From the NCBI RefSeq assembly GCF_030167915.1, contig NZ_JARGNB010000002.1:310001-374000 (forward strand): a stretch of DNA of 64,000 bases. Reading direction: 5' to 3'. Numbering within the stretch: position 1 is the stretch's first letter; every line of letters begins with the position of its first letter. The translations under genes and the position numbers were made by a program. This document shows, in pieces, positions 1-8,461 of the stretch. The notes beneath the pieces were generated by a model. That model ran no database searches. It saw only the letters and a list, made by a program, of their open reading frames with translations, and was not told the DNA's origin. Origin of the DNA: Aquabacterium humicola. Its GTDB lineage: Bacteria; Pseudomonadota; Gammaproteobacteria; Burkholderiales; Burkholderiaceae_C.

Positions 1-618
1 GCCGCCGATGCCGACGAAGCCATCGAACGCGTGCGCGAGGCGCTGCCGGACTTGGTGATCCTGGACTGGATGCTGCCGGGCGAATCCGGCGTCGCGCTGG
101 CGCGGCGCTGGCGCGGCGAGGCGCGCACCAAGGAGCTGCCGATCATCATGCTGACGGCGCGCTCCGAGGAACGCGACCTGGTGCAGGGCCTCGATGCCGG
201 CGCCGACGACTACCTGACCAAACCCTTCAAGCCCAGCGAGCTGATGGCCCGCATCCGCGCGGTGCTGCGGCGCAAGCTGCCGGAGGCGCTCGACGCGCCG
301 GTGACGGTGGGCGAGCTGTCGCTCGACCCCGCGACGCGCCGCGTGCACTACCGCCGCGACGAGGTCACGCTGGGGCCGACCGAGTTCCGCCTGCTGCGCT
401 TCCTGATGACCTACCCCGAGCGCGTGCACAGCCGTTCTCAGCTGCTCGACCGCGTCTGGGGCGACCATGTGTTCATCGAGGAGCGCACGGTCGACGTGCA
501 CATCAAGCGCCTGCGCGGCGCGCTGGCGCCGGTGGGATGCGCGGAGCTGATCGAGACCGTGCGCGGCGCAGGCTACCGGCTGAGCCGGCCGCAGGCTCCC
601 GCGGCCTCTGCCGCCTAG
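1..618 (+). CDS. phoB: Phosphate regulon response regulator PhoB (5' partial)
   Basis: This is an OmpR/PhoB-family response regulator, read open from the first base of the window. The receiver part keeps the phospho-acceptor Asp in LVILDWMLPG (residue 22 of the fragment, normally about residue 54), the LTAR motif and the conserved Lys in YLTKPF. A C-terminal winged-helix DNA-binding domain follows, ending in RTVDVHIKRLR and GAGYR, which is typical of PhoB. About 32 N-terminal residues lie upstream of the window. The stop codon abuts the phoR start, so the two are co-transcribed. Known family role: activation of pho-box promoters under phosphate limitation. The phoB name rests on the PhoB-like sequence plus the adjacent phoR. 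Confidence 0.93.
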   Translation, partial: AADADEAIERVREALPDLVILDWMLPGESGVALARRWRGEARTKELPIIMLTARSEERDLVQGLDAGADDYLTKPFKPSELMARIRAVLRRKLPEALDAPVTVGELSLDPATRRVHYRRDEVTLGPTEFRLLRFLMTYPERVHSRSQLLDRVWGDHVFIEERTVDVHIKRLRGALAPVGCAELIETVRGAGYRLSRPQAPAASAA

Positions 619-1971
619 GTGCCGATGGACCGTCTTCCGTTGCGCACGCTCGGCGCGTGCGCCGCGCTGCTGATCGGCGTGACCGTCGGCCCGGTCTTCG
701 CCAGCGGCGCGCTCGCCTGGCTGCTCACCTTGAGCGTCAGCGCCGCGCTGACGCTGCTGGCCTGGCTGCTGCTCGACTGGTGGTCGCTGCGCAAGCTGGC
801 GCGCTGGGTCGCCGCCGGCGACGACCGCGAGGCGCCACGCGGCTCGGGCCCGGTCGGCGAGCTCGGCTACCGCATCGAGCGGGCGATGCGCGCGCTGGCG
901 GGCCGCACGCTGGCCGAGCAGCGCCGGCTGGCGCAGTTCCTGTCGGCGATCGAGGCGTCGCCGAACGGCGTGCTGCTGCTCGACGCGCAGGACCACATCC
1001 AGTGGCTCAACGGCGTGGCCGCGCAGCACTTCGGGCTCGACGGTCTGCGCGACCGCGAGCAGCGCATCACCAACCTCGTGCGCTCGCCCGACTTCGTCGC
1101 CCACCTGCAGTCCGGCCGCTTCGACGACAGCATCACCTTCCCCAGCCCGCAGGGCGACGCGCTGCTGCACGTGCTGGTGCGGCGCTACGGCGAGGACTCC
1201 AAGCTGGTGCTGTCGCAGGACATCACCGAACGCGAGCGCAGCGACACGATGCGGCGCGACTTCGTCGCCAACGTTTCGCACGAGATCCGCAGCCCGCTGA
1301 CGGTGCTGGCCGGCTTCGTCGAGACGCTGGCCACGCTGCCGCTGACCGAGGCCGAACGCAGCCGCGTGCTGGTGCTGATGCAGCAGCAGACCCAGCGCAT
1401 GCAGAACCTGGTGACCGACCTGCTCGCGCTGGCGCGGCTGGAAGCCGCGCCGCGCCCGCCGGCCGACGCCTGGGTCGACGTGGCGGCGCTTCTGAAGCAC
1501 GTCGAGAGCGATGCGATGGCCAGCGACGGCGGCCGCCACGCGCTGGAGGTCGACTTCGGCGGCGGCGGCGCGGTCAACGGCGACGAGACCGAGCTCTTCA
1601 GCGCGGTGTGGAACCTGGTGAGCAACGCGCTGCGCTACACGCCGCAAGGCGGCCAGGTGCGCGTGGCCTTCGTGCGGCGCGAGGACGGCAGCGCGGAGTT
1701 CAGCGTCGCCGATTCGGGCGTCGGCATCGCGAAGGAGCACATCCCGCGGCTGACCGAACGTTTCTACCGCATCGACTCCAGCCGCTCGCGCGAGACCGGC
1801 GGCACCGGACTCGGGCTGGCGATCGTCAAGCACGTCGTGCAGCGCCACGGCGGCACGCTGCAGGTCGACAGCGTGCCCGGCAAGGGCTCGACCTTTCGCA
1901 TCCTGCTGCCGGCGCAGCGCGTGCGCGCGCCGCTGGCAGAGACGGCAGTGCCGTCGCGCGCGTTGTCGTAG
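619..1971 (+). CDS. phoR: Phosphate regulon sensor histidine kinase PhoR
   Basis: 450-residue membrane sensor kinase. Two hydrophobic segments near the N-terminus (about residues 10-55) have almost no periplasmic loop, as in PhoR. A PAS-like region follows (about 100-195), then a HisKA box with the phospho-acceptor His in NVSHEIRSPL and a HATPase domain with the N box (NLVSNALRYT), the DSGVGI motif and the GGTGLGLAIV motif. The GTG start at 619 directly follows the phoB stop; ATG at 625 is an alternative. Family role: autophosphorylation and phosphotransfer to PhoB, controlled through the Pst/PhoU system, which is not in this window. Confidence 0.93.
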   Translation: MPMDRLPLRTLGACAALLIGVTVGPVFASGALAWLLTLSVSAALTLLAWLLLDWWSLRKLARWVAAGDDREAPRGSGPVGELGYRIERAMRALAGRTLAEQRRLAQFLSAIEASPNGVLLLDAQDHIQWLNGVAAQHFGLDGLRDREQRITNLVRSPDFVAHLQSGRFDDSITFPSPQGDALLHVLVRRYGEDSKLVLSQDITERERSDTMRRDFVANVSHEIRSPLTVLAGFVETLATLPLTEAERSRVLVLMQQQTQRMQNLVTDLLALARLEAAPRPPADAWVDVAALLKHVESDAMASDGGRHALEVDFGGGGAVNGDETELFSAVWNLVSNALRYTPQGGQVRVAFVRREDGSAEFSVADSGVGIAKEHIPRLTERFYRIDSSRSRETGGTGLGLAIVKHVVQRHGGTLQVDSVPGKGSTFRILLPAQRVRAPLAETAVPSRALS

Positions 1972-2048
1972 TCCTACGCATTTCATCGGCGCGTCTCGCG
2001 CTCTACCGTGCATGCCGTAACGCATCCGCGGCAGACGAGGAGACCCCG

Positions 2049-2906
2049 ATGAAGACCGGTGCCCCCAGCATCACCGCCTTGCGCGCAGGCATCGCGCGCG
2101 CACGCCATCAGGTGCTCGACCAGGGGCGAGTCTTTCCCGATCCGCTGGCGTTGCGCATCCTCGGCCGCGAGACCGCCGAGCGCGCGCTCGCCGAGCGCGA
2201 GAGCCGCATCGCACGGGCCTTCCGCGCGCCGCTGGCGGCGCGCAGCCGCATCGCCGAGGACACCGTGCACGAGGCGGTCGCGCGCGGCGCGTCGCAGCTG
2301 GTGGTGCTGGGCGCTGGGCTGGACACCTTCGCCTATCGCCATCCTTACGCGGCCGGTACGCTGCGCGTCTTCGAGGTCGACCACCCGGCCACGCAGGCCT
2401 GGAAGCGCACGCTGCTGGCCGACGCCGGCATCCCGGTGCCCGAGGAGCTGCGGTTCGTGCCGGTGGACTTCGAGACCGACCACCTGATCGCCGGCCTGCG
2501 CGCTGCCGGCTTCGATACCACGCGGCCGACGGCCTTCACCTGGCTCGGTGTCACGGTCTACCTTCCGAAAGACGCGGTGATGCAGACGCTGCGCACGGTG
2601 CACGCGGCCGGCGCACCGGGCAGCGTGCTGGTCTTCGACTACGTCAGCGCGCCCGCCACCGGGCAATGGCTGCGCCGCGCCGCGCTGGCGCTGCTGCGGC
2701 GGCGTTTCGCGCGCCTGGGTGAGCCGTGGCGCTTTCTCGCCGACGAACGGGCCCTGGCCCGCGAGCTGCGCGCGCTGGGCTTCGGGCGCGTTGAGGACCT
2801 GCGGCCCCGCGAGATCCTGGCCCGGCTTTTCGCCGGCCACGAGGCGGGTGTGACGAAGCGGCCGGGGGCAGCCGAGTTCGGCGGCGTGATGCGGCTGTGG
2901 TGGTAG
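2049..2906 (+). CDS. Class I SAM-dependent methyltransferase (leucine carboxyl methyltransferase-like family)
   Basis: 285-residue cytosolic protein of the bacterial family resembling Ppm1/leucine carboxyl methyltransferase (often annotated TIGR00027). The SAM-binding motif I is visible as LVVLGAGLDTFAYR, followed by the acidic FEVDHP that contacts the ribose, then FTWLGVTVYL. The open frame runs further upstream, but ATG 2049 follows an AGGAGACC ribosome-binding site and is where family similarity begins. It stands alone, 77 bp after phoR and in the same direction. The substrate is not evident; many of these proteins have none known. Confidence 0.85.
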   Translation: MKTGAPSITALRAGIARARHQVLDQGRVFPDPLALRILGRETAERALAERESRIARAFRAPLAARSRIAEDTVHEAVARGASQLVVLGAGLDTFAYRHPYAAGTLRVFEVDHPATQAWKRTLLADAGIPVPEELRFVPVDFETDHLIAGLRAAGFDTTRPTAFTWLGVTVYLPKDAVMQTLRTVHAAGAPGSVLVFDYVSAPATGQWLRRAALALLRRRFARLGEPWRFLADERALARELRALGFGRVEDLRPREILARLFAGHEAGVTKRPGAAEFGGVMRLWW

Positions 2907-2994
2907 CCCCCGCCCAGGGGGGAGGGCCGGCGCGCGCAGCGCACCGCGGAACTGTTTCACGGCCCTTCGCGTGCAAGTGCGGCCCGACCGGTTC

Positions 2995-4053
2995 ATGATG
3001 CCCGCCGTCATGCATCTGCTCGTCGTTCCCCTCCTGCTGATCGCTGCGCTGGCCGCAGCCGGTGCCCAGGCCCAGTCTTCGGTGCCGGGCCTGCCGTCGC
3101 TGACGCTCGAATCGCTGCCGCGCCCGGCGGTGCCGCCGGCCGAGCGCGGGCCGGTCGTGCCCTCGCAGGTGCTGCGCTGGCGCGAGGAGGCCAAGGCGCT
3201 GGAGCACGGCGACAACGGCCTGCCGCGCGATCCGGTGCGCGCCGCGCAGCTGTACTGCCGCGCCGCGCGCTACGGCGATGCCGAGGCGCAATACAGCCTG
3301 GGCTGGATGCTCACCAATGCACGCGGCATCGAGCGCGACGATGCGCAGGCCGCGCACCTGTTCGCCGCGGCGGCGGAGCAGGGCATCGAGCAGGCGAAGA
3401 ACATGCTGGCGTCGATGGGCACGCCGCTGGGCGAGCCGCCGGCCTGCCTGCGGCCGCCGGAAAGCGATCCGCTGCCGCAGGCCGGCACCCCGGTCGCGGC
3501 GGCGGCGGCCGCGGCGGCACGTGCGAAGACCGGCCGGCCCCTGCCGGGCGGCCCGGTGCTGAGCCCGATCGCCTACCTGCCGCCGCCGCCGAACGCGCCG
3601 GAGCCCATCGTGCGCTTCGTGACGCTGGTGGCGCCCGAGTACCACCTGACGCCGCAACTGGTGCTGGCGGTGATGGCCACCGAATCGGGCTTCGATCCGC
3701 TGGCGGTGTCGCCGAAGAACGCGCAGGGCCTGATGCAGCTGATGCCGGGCACCGCATCGCGCTTCCAGGTGCGCAAGCTGACCGACCCGACGCAGAACAT
3801 CCGCGGCGGCATGGCCTACCTGCGCTGGCTGCTGGCCTACTTCGAGGGCGACCTCGCGCTGACGCTGGCGGCCTACAACGCCGGCGAAGGCGCGGTCGAG
3901 CGCTATCGCGGCGTGCCGCCGTATGCCGAGACGCGGCACTATGTGCGGCGCATCCTGGCGTCGCTGGGCGGCCAGCGCTCGCATCCCTTCGACCCGAAAG
4001 CCACGCCGCCGTCGGACGTGATGGCGCTGCTGCGCAAGGCGCCGCTGCGGTGA
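2995..4053 (+). CDS. Lytic transglycosylase with Sel1-like repeats
   Basis: Exported peptidoglycan lytic transglycosylase. The N-terminus is a signal peptide (MHLLVVPLLLIAALAAAG...QA). Residues about 60-140 contain Sel1-like helical repeats (RAAQLYCRAARYGDAEAQYSLG and a second copy), a Pro/Ala linker follows, and the C-terminal half is a SLT domain with the catalytic Glu in ATESGFDP and the motifs QGLMQLMPGTA and LAAYNAGEGAV. The domain order Sel1 then SLT is seen in beta-proteobacterial secretion-associated transglycosylases. In-frame starts include GTG 2971 and ATGs at 2995, 2998 and 3010; the ATGs are preferred because they place the hydrophobic core near the N-terminus. The stop overlaps the GTG of the next gene by four bases. 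Confidence 0.88.
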   Translation: MMPAVMHLLVVPLLLIAALAAAGAQAQSSVPGLPSLTLESLPRPAVPPAERGPVVPSQVLRWREEAKALEHGDNGLPRDPVRAAQLYCRAARYGDAEAQYSLGWMLTNARGIERDDAQAAHLFAAAAEQGIEQAKNMLASMGTPLGEPPACLRPPESDPLPQAGTPVAAAAAAAARAKTGRPLPGGPVLSPIAYLPPPPNAPEPIVRFVTLVAPEYHLTPQLVLAVMATESGFDPLAVSPKNAQGLMQLMPGTASRFQVRKLTDPTQNIRGGMAYLRWLLAYFEGDLALTLAAYNAGEGAVERYRGVPPYAETRHYVRRILASLGGQRSHPFDPKATPPSDVMALLRKAPLR

Positions 4054-4985
4054 GCGGCTGGCAGGCGGGCCGGCGCGGCTGCCTGCGCACCGCGGCGGGG
4101 TTGGCCGCCGGCCTGGCCGGCCTGCTGCGGGCGCAACCGCGCGATGCGGACTCGGACGGCGACGCCCCGCCGCCGATCCCGTTCTTCGACGCGCACGTGC
4201 ACCTCAACGACGTCGAGATGCAGCTGAAGCTGATGGACCGCTTCGGCGCACGGCGCGCCGTGATCTTCTGGGGCCGCCAGAGCGACAACGCGTCGGTGCT
4301 GGCGGCCGCCCGCGCGCACCCGGCGCGCTTCGTGGCCTTCGCGTCGGTGTCGCCGGAACGCAGCGCCTACCGGCCGCTGTGGGATCGCGAGGATCCGGCC
4401 GTCCTGCAGCTGCTGGAAGACGCCCTGCGCGAGGGCGGCAAGGGGGTGCGCGGCATCGGCGAGATCTCCGCGGTGCACTTTCCGGCCGCCGGCTTCGCGG
4501 AGACCGACTACGACCCGCTCGGCTCGACGATGCGCGGGATCTTCGAGATCGCCAGGCGCCACGCGCTGCCGGTGCTGCTGCACGTGGAGATCACCCGGCT
4601 GCGCGAGCTGTCGGCGCTGATGGACGCGTATCCCGGCGTGCGCGTGCTCTGGGCGCACGGCGGCTACACGCCGCTGTTCCTCGCCGAACGGATGCTGGCG
4701 CGCCATCCGCAGCTCACCTACGAGCTCAGCGCGCGCAGCTGGCCGATGCATCCGCGCTCGCCCGACTACACGATCTTCCGCGACGCCCAGACGCTGTGGC
4801 CGCCGTGGAAGGCGCTGATCGAGCGCCAGCCGCAGCGCTTCGTGGTCGGCACCGACGCCAGCCACCGCTCGTGGGCCGGCGAGGAGATGAAGGCGCGCAG
4901 CGTGCAGCGGCTGCTGGCGCAGATTGCGCCGCCGGCGCGCGCGCTGGTGGCGTACGACAACCTGGCCGCGCTTTTGGGCAGTTAG
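4050..4985 (+). CDS. Amidohydrolase family protein (TIM-barrel metal-dependent hydrolase)
   Basis: 311 residues. The N-terminus carries a GRRGCLRTAAGLAAG sequence resembling a twin-arginine or lipoprotein-type signal, so export is possible. The metal-binding HxH motif is in FFDAHVHLND, further conserved His residues occur in LLHVEITR and LWAHGGYT, and a late VGTDASH gives the fourth ligand Asp. This is the Amidohydrolase_2 (PF04909) pattern. The GTG start overlaps the transglycosylase stop (GTGA), so translation is coupled. The substrate is unknown. The gene ends 24 bp from the convergent response regulator. Confidence 0.8.
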   Translation: MSGWQAGRRGCLRTAAGLAAGLAGLLRAQPRDADSDGDAPPPIPFFDAHVHLNDVEMQLKLMDRFGARRAVIFWGRQSDNASVLAAARAHPARFVAFASVSPERSAYRPLWDREDPAVLQLLEDALREGGKGVRGIGEISAVHFPAAGFAETDYDPLGSTMRGIFEIARRHALPVLLHVEITRLRELSALMDAYPGVRVLWAHGGYTPLFLAERMLARHPQLTYELSARSWPMHPRSPDYTIFRDAQTLWPPWKALIERQPQRFVVGTDASHRSWAGEEMKARSVQRLLAQIAPPARALVAYDNLAALLGS

Positions 4986-5009
4986 GCCCGGCGAGCGCCC
5001 GGCGCCGCG

Positions 5010-5588
5010 TCAGCGCCGTTTCTGCACCAGCCGCACCAGGTCGACGAAGCTGCGCGCGCCGAGCTTGGCCATCAGCCGCGACTTGTGCACCTCGACGGTC
5101 CGCGGGCTGATGCCCAGGCGTTCGCCGACGCTGCGGTTGTCCAGGCCGTCGACCACCAGCGCCATCACCTCGCGCTCGCGCTGCGACAGCGTGCCGGCGG
5201 CGGGCGGTCGCGGCTCGTCGTCCAGGTGCGCGAGCGCACGTTCGATCGCGGCGACCAGCAGCTCGTCGTCGAAGGGTTTCTCGAGGAAGTCGACCGCCGA
5301 CAGCTTGAAGGCCTGCCGCGCGGCATCGATGTCGCCATGGCCGGTGATGATGATCACCGGCAGGCGCGACGGATGCTCGGCCAACGCGCGCTGCAGGTCC
5401 AGGCCGCTCAGGCCAGGCATGCGGATGTCGGCGACCACCACGCCGCGCCAGTGCGACTCCAGCACGCGCAGGAAGTCCTCGGCGCGGCCGAACACCGCGG
5501 TGGGGTAGCCGCGCAGGCTCAGCAGCAGCGACAGCGCGTCGCGCACCGACGCGTCGTCGTCGACGATGAATACGGTGCGGCGGTGCAT
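5010..5588 (-). CDS. FixJ-type two-component response regulator
   Basis: 192 residues: receiver domain (Asp54 in VVADIRMPG, acidic pocket DDD at 10-12, Lys in FLEKPF), a short linker, then a LuxR-type helix-turn-helix (LSQREREVMALVVDGLDNRSVGERLGISPRTVEVHKSRLM). This is the FixJ/NodW layout. The ATG at 5588 is preceded by GGAGGACC; the open frame further upstream overlaps the kinase gene and is not used. It lies 14 bp after the kinase stop, so the pair is one transcription unit and the kinase is the likely phosphodonor. Signal and targets are unknown. Confidence 0.9.
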   Translation of the reverse strand: MHRRTVFIVDDDASVRDALSLLLSLRGYPTAVFGRAEDFLRVLESHWRGVVVADIRMPGLSGLDLQRALAEHPSRLPVIIITGHGDIDAARQAFKLSAVDFLEKPFDDELLVAAIERALAHLDDEPRPPAAGTLSQREREVMALVVDGLDNRSVGERLGISPRTVEVHKSRLMAKLGARSFVDLVRLVQKRR

Positions 5589-5602
5589 GGTCCTCCGGTG
5601 GA

Positions 5603-7216
5603 TCAGTCGTGGCTTTCGGCCGTCGCCAGCGGCAGGCTGAAGAAGAAGCGTCCGCCCGGTCCGGGCTCGGCCCACAGCCGGCCTTCATGGGCCTCGACGA
5701 TCGCGCGGCTGATCGCCAGGCCCAGGCCCATGCCGCCGGGCTTTCTGCTCGGGCGGCGGGTGTCGAACAGGTGCGGCAGCTCCTCGGCGGCGATGCCGTG
5801 ACCGCTGTCGATCACCTCGACCACCAGCTGGCCGCCGCGCGCGTTCGCGCCGATGGTCACCTGCGCGGCGCCGTGCCCCGTGGCTTCAGCGGCGGCGTCG
5901 AGCGCGTTCGAGACCAGGTTGCGCAGCACCACCTCGATCTGCACCGCGTCCAGCCACACCGGCGGCAGCGCCGGGTCGCGCGCGCACTGCAGCGCGACAT
6001 GGCTGGCCGCGGCGCGCAGCGCCTGCGCGCCGAGCACCGCGTCGATCAGCGGGCCGATGTCGGTGCGCTGCAGCTCGGTGCCGCGGCGGCGGAAGAAGTC
6101 GCGCAGCCGCCGCACCACGTCGCCGGCCCGGTTGGCCTCGATCGCCAGCTTGTTCGTCACGTCGACCAGCTCGTCGGCCTGCTCGCGCACCGCGCCTTCG
6201 AGCCGGCCGGCCAGCAGCTGCGAGGCACGCGCATAGGTGCGCAGCGCCGTCAGCGGCTGGTTCAGCTCGTGCGCCAGCGCGGCGGCCATGTCGCCGGCGG
6301 CGGCCACGTGCAGCGAGGCGCGCAGCGCCTGCTCGGCCTGCTCGCGCTCCTCCACCGTCGTGCCCAGCAGCAGCCCGGTGGCGCCGAGCGCGGCCATCAG
6401 CATGTGCAGCTGGAACACCGTCAGCGGCACATAGGCCGACGACTGCACCGCGAGGATCAGCAGCAGTTGCACCAGCGCGGCCGACCAGGTGGCGCCGACG
6501 CCGCCGAAGCGCGCCGCGCCCCAGGCCACCGGCAGGAACAGCAGGTAGAAGAACTTGAACTGGTCCTCGGTCGGCAGCGCGAAGACCATCCACGCGGCCA
6601 GCATCGCCGCGGCGGCCACCAGCCACCATTCGGCGGTGCGCAGCATCGCCAGCGTCTCCGGCCGGCGCGGCGGATCGGCCAGCGCATGCACCACCGGCAG
6701 CATCACGACCAGGCTGACGACGTCGCCGATCCAGGCGCGCGGGAAGGCGATCAGGAAGCGGTCCGACGGGGGCGCGTCGAAGAGGCCCAGCGTGCCGACG
6801 TAGAGGCACACGTTGAGGGCCGCGCCGATGCCCACGATCAGCAGGAAGATGAGGCACGTGAGGCGGGTCGTGACCCGGGGCAGCGGCCCGAGCCAGCGAC
6901 GCAGCGCGAGCGCGACCGCGAGGTAGCCCACGGACAGCATCACCGCCGCGGCGGCTTCCGCGATGCCCAGCCCCGGTGCGGCGCGCACCAGCGCCGCCCC
7001 GGCCATCGTGCCGCCGACCAGCCACCAGGCGCGCGGGCTCCAGGTCAGCAGCGCGACCGCCAGCGCCGCCTGCGGATTCCACGGCGTGATGTTGGTGCCG
7101 CGCATCGGATGCACGTAGCTCACCCAGTCGAGCAGCACGTACAGCACGATGTAGCCGATGGCCATCGCGGCGGGCACGCCGGGCAGCAGAGGGGCACGAA
7201 GGCGATCGCTCGTCAC
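5603..7216 (-). CDS. MASE1-domain sensor histidine kinase (FixL-like output)
   Basis: 537-residue integral membrane kinase. The first ~290 residues form about eight hydrophobic segments in the MASE1 pattern (aromatic and proline-rich, with WNPQAALAVALL near the start). There is no PAS or haem domain. The transmitter has the phospho-acceptor His in AALAHELNQPL, the FixL/DctB-type HisKA, and a HATPase domain with NLVSNALDAA, DSGHGI and GMGLGLAISR. It is co-transcribed with the FixJ-like regulator downstream and perhaps with the small gene upstream. MASE1 domains sense unknown signals, so the trigger cannot be stated. Confidence 0.88.
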   Translation of the reverse strand: MTSDRLRAPLLPGVPAAMAIGYIVLYVLLDWVSYVHPMRGTNITPWNPQAALAVALLTWSPRAWWLVGGTMAGAALVRAAPGLGIAEAAAAVMLSVGYLAVALALRRWLGPLPRVTTRLTCLIFLLIVGIGAALNVCLYVGTLGLFDAPPSDRFLIAFPRAWIGDVVSLVVMLPVVHALADPPRRPETLAMLRTAEWWLVAAAAMLAAWMVFALPTEDQFKFFYLLFLPVAWGAARFGGVGATWSAALVQLLLILAVQSSAYVPLTVFQLHMLMAALGATGLLLGTTVEEREQAEQALRASLHVAAAGDMAAALAHELNQPLTALRTYARASQLLAGRLEGAVREQADELVDVTNKLAIEANRAGDVVRRLRDFFRRRGTELQRTDIGPLIDAVLGAQALRAAASHVALQCARDPALPPVWLDAVQIEVVLRNLVSNALDAAAEATGHGAAQVTIGANARGGQLVVEVIDSGHGIAAEELPHLFDTRRPSRKPGGMGLGLAISRAIVEAHEGRLWAEPGPGGRFFFSLPLATAESHD

Positions 7217-7259
7217 GGGAAGGTCCCCGGGCGTGGCCTGCGGGAGCGGCGCGGCGCGA

Positions 7260-7613
7260 TCATGGCGCCGGTGGGACCTTGCCCGCGTGGATGAGTTTCG
7301 TCAGCTCGACCAGTTGCGTCGCGTAGCAGCGCGCGAGCTCGTCGACCAGCGGACCGAGCTCGGGATCGTCGCGGTCGAAGCGCCAGTTGCGCGCGAGGCC
7401 GTCGCCGTCGGCACGGCACAGCCCGGCCGCGCTGATCTGGTCGAGCAGCGTCACCGCCTCGTGGTCGTCGAGGTAGAGCTGGCGCGCGACATCGGCCGCG
7501 GCCAGCCGCTGCGGGGAACGCTGCTGCAGCAGCAGCAGCGCCTCGAGGAAGGGGACCGACGGAATGCGCGTCTGGACCAGACGTCGCAGCGCTGCGGCCA
7601 GCGGTCTCGTCAT
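7260..7613 (-). CDS. Small winged-helix-like protein of unknown function
   Basis: About 117 residues from the ATG at 7613; a GTG at 7649 would add 12. No ribosome-binding site decides between them. The middle (SPQRLAAADVARQLYLDDHEAVTLLDQISAAGLCRADG) has the helix pattern of a winged-helix domain: a helix, a recognition-like helix, then a strand ending in a glycine turn. The C-terminus is a charged helix. It ends 43 bp before the MASE1 kinase, in the same direction, so it could be the first gene of that unit. I do not recognise a named family; transcriptional regulation is only an inference from the fold pattern. Confidence 0.6.
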   Translation of the reverse strand: MTRPLAAALRRLVQTRIPSVPFLEALLLLQQRSPQRLAAADVARQLYLDDHEAVTLLDQISAAGLCRADGDGLARNWRFDRDDPELGPLVDELARCYATQLVELTKLIHAGKVPPAP

Positions 7614-7671
7614 GGGCAGTCGGCGGAGTGCAACCGTTGCCGGCCGCACGCCGCAGGATCAGAGCGGGGGA

Positions 7672-8220
7672 TCAGCGGTAGGCGATGTCGGCGCGCCGGT
7701 TCTGCGCCCAGGCACCGTCATCGTGGCCGGTGGCACGCGGCTTCTCCTCGCCGTAGCTCACCGCCTCCATCTGGGCGTCGCGCGCGCCCTGCAGGCGCAG
7801 CACCCGCAGCACCGACTCGGCGCGGCGCTGGCCGAGCGCGAGGTTGTACTCGGCGCTGCCGCGCTCGTCGGCATGCCCTTCGACGCGGATCGTGAACTCC
7901 GGATGCTGGCGCAGGTACTGGCCGTGGCGCTCGACCAGCGGCAGGAATTCGGAGCGCAGCGCGATCTCGTCGAACTCGAAGAAGACGCTGCGGTCCTTCG
8001 ACAGCGCGTTCGCGGGGTCCCGGTGCGCCGGCAGCGCCACCGCGGCGACCCTGGACTCCGGCACGGGCTGGCCGGCGCCGGGACGGGCCGGTGCCGACGG
8101 CGTGGCCGCGGGCGTGGTGGGCTTGCCGGCCTCGGCCACCGGCGCCACCGGCGTGCTGCTGCAGGCGGCAAAGAGAGCGCAAGCGGCGAGGGCCGCGAGG
8201 GTGAGGGGCAGTCGGCTCAC
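7672..8220 (-). CDS. Peptidoglycan-associated lipoprotein (Pal/OmpA C-terminal family)
   Basis: 182 residues. Signal peptide with lipobox (LFAACS, Cys about residue 20), an Ala/Pro-rich linker of about 50 residues, then an OmpA-like peptidoglycan-binding domain: FFEFDE, the NxxL/R region IRVEGHADERGSAEYNLALGQRRAESV, and a C-terminal RRADIAYR. Lipid-anchored in the outer membrane and binding the cell wall. It is not next to tolB/ybgF here, so it is probably a Pal paralogue rather than the Tol-Pal subunit. A good sigma-70 promoter lies upstream. Confidence 0.85.
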   Translation of the reverse strand: MSRLPLTLAALAACALFAACSSTPVAPVAEAGKPTTPAATPSAPARPGAGQPVPESRVAAVALPAHRDPANALSKDRSVFFEFDEIALRSEFLPLVERHGQYLRQHPEFTIRVEGHADERGSAEYNLALGQRRAESVLRVLRLQGARDAQMEAVSYGEEKPRATGHDDGAWAQNRRADIAYR

Positions 8221-8327
8221 TGGGATACCTTCGGGCTATGCCCTCCGGTCCGCCCTGGGGGCGGCCCGGCGGGCTCATGCTGGGGATGGATGCAGGCGGC
8301 GAGGAAGCGCCGCGCAGGGACGCGGCC

Positions 8328-8356
8328 AGCATAGGGCCGGGCCCGCGGCTTGCCAA
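8328..8356 (-). promoter_or_regulatory. Sigma-70 type promoter of the Pal-like gene
   Basis: On the minus strand TTGGCA (8356-8351) and TATGCT (8333-8328) are separated by exactly 17 bp, matching -35 and -10 elements. Transcription would begin about 100 bp before the lipoprotein start codon. Confidence 0.55.
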
Positions 8357-8461
8357 CGGCGTGCGGCCGTACGGGCCGACCCTAGCGGCCCGCCACGGCG
8401 GGAACAGCCTTACGCGCCGGCCCGGCTGGCAAGCGCGCGGTTCGCCCGAAGAATCGGCCGC

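Noticed and set aside
1967-1978. CGTAG-TC-CTACG palindrome between phoR and the methyltransferase, with TACCGT further down
   Set aside because: The CCTACG box lacks the second box and the -10 is 31 bp away instead of 27, so the geometry of the regulon promoters is not met.
537-2048. Long open frame running from phoB into the methyltransferase gene as one large protein
   Set aside because: The upstream part is the shadow of phoB/phoR in another frame with Arg/Ala-rich composition; only the part from 2049 has family features.
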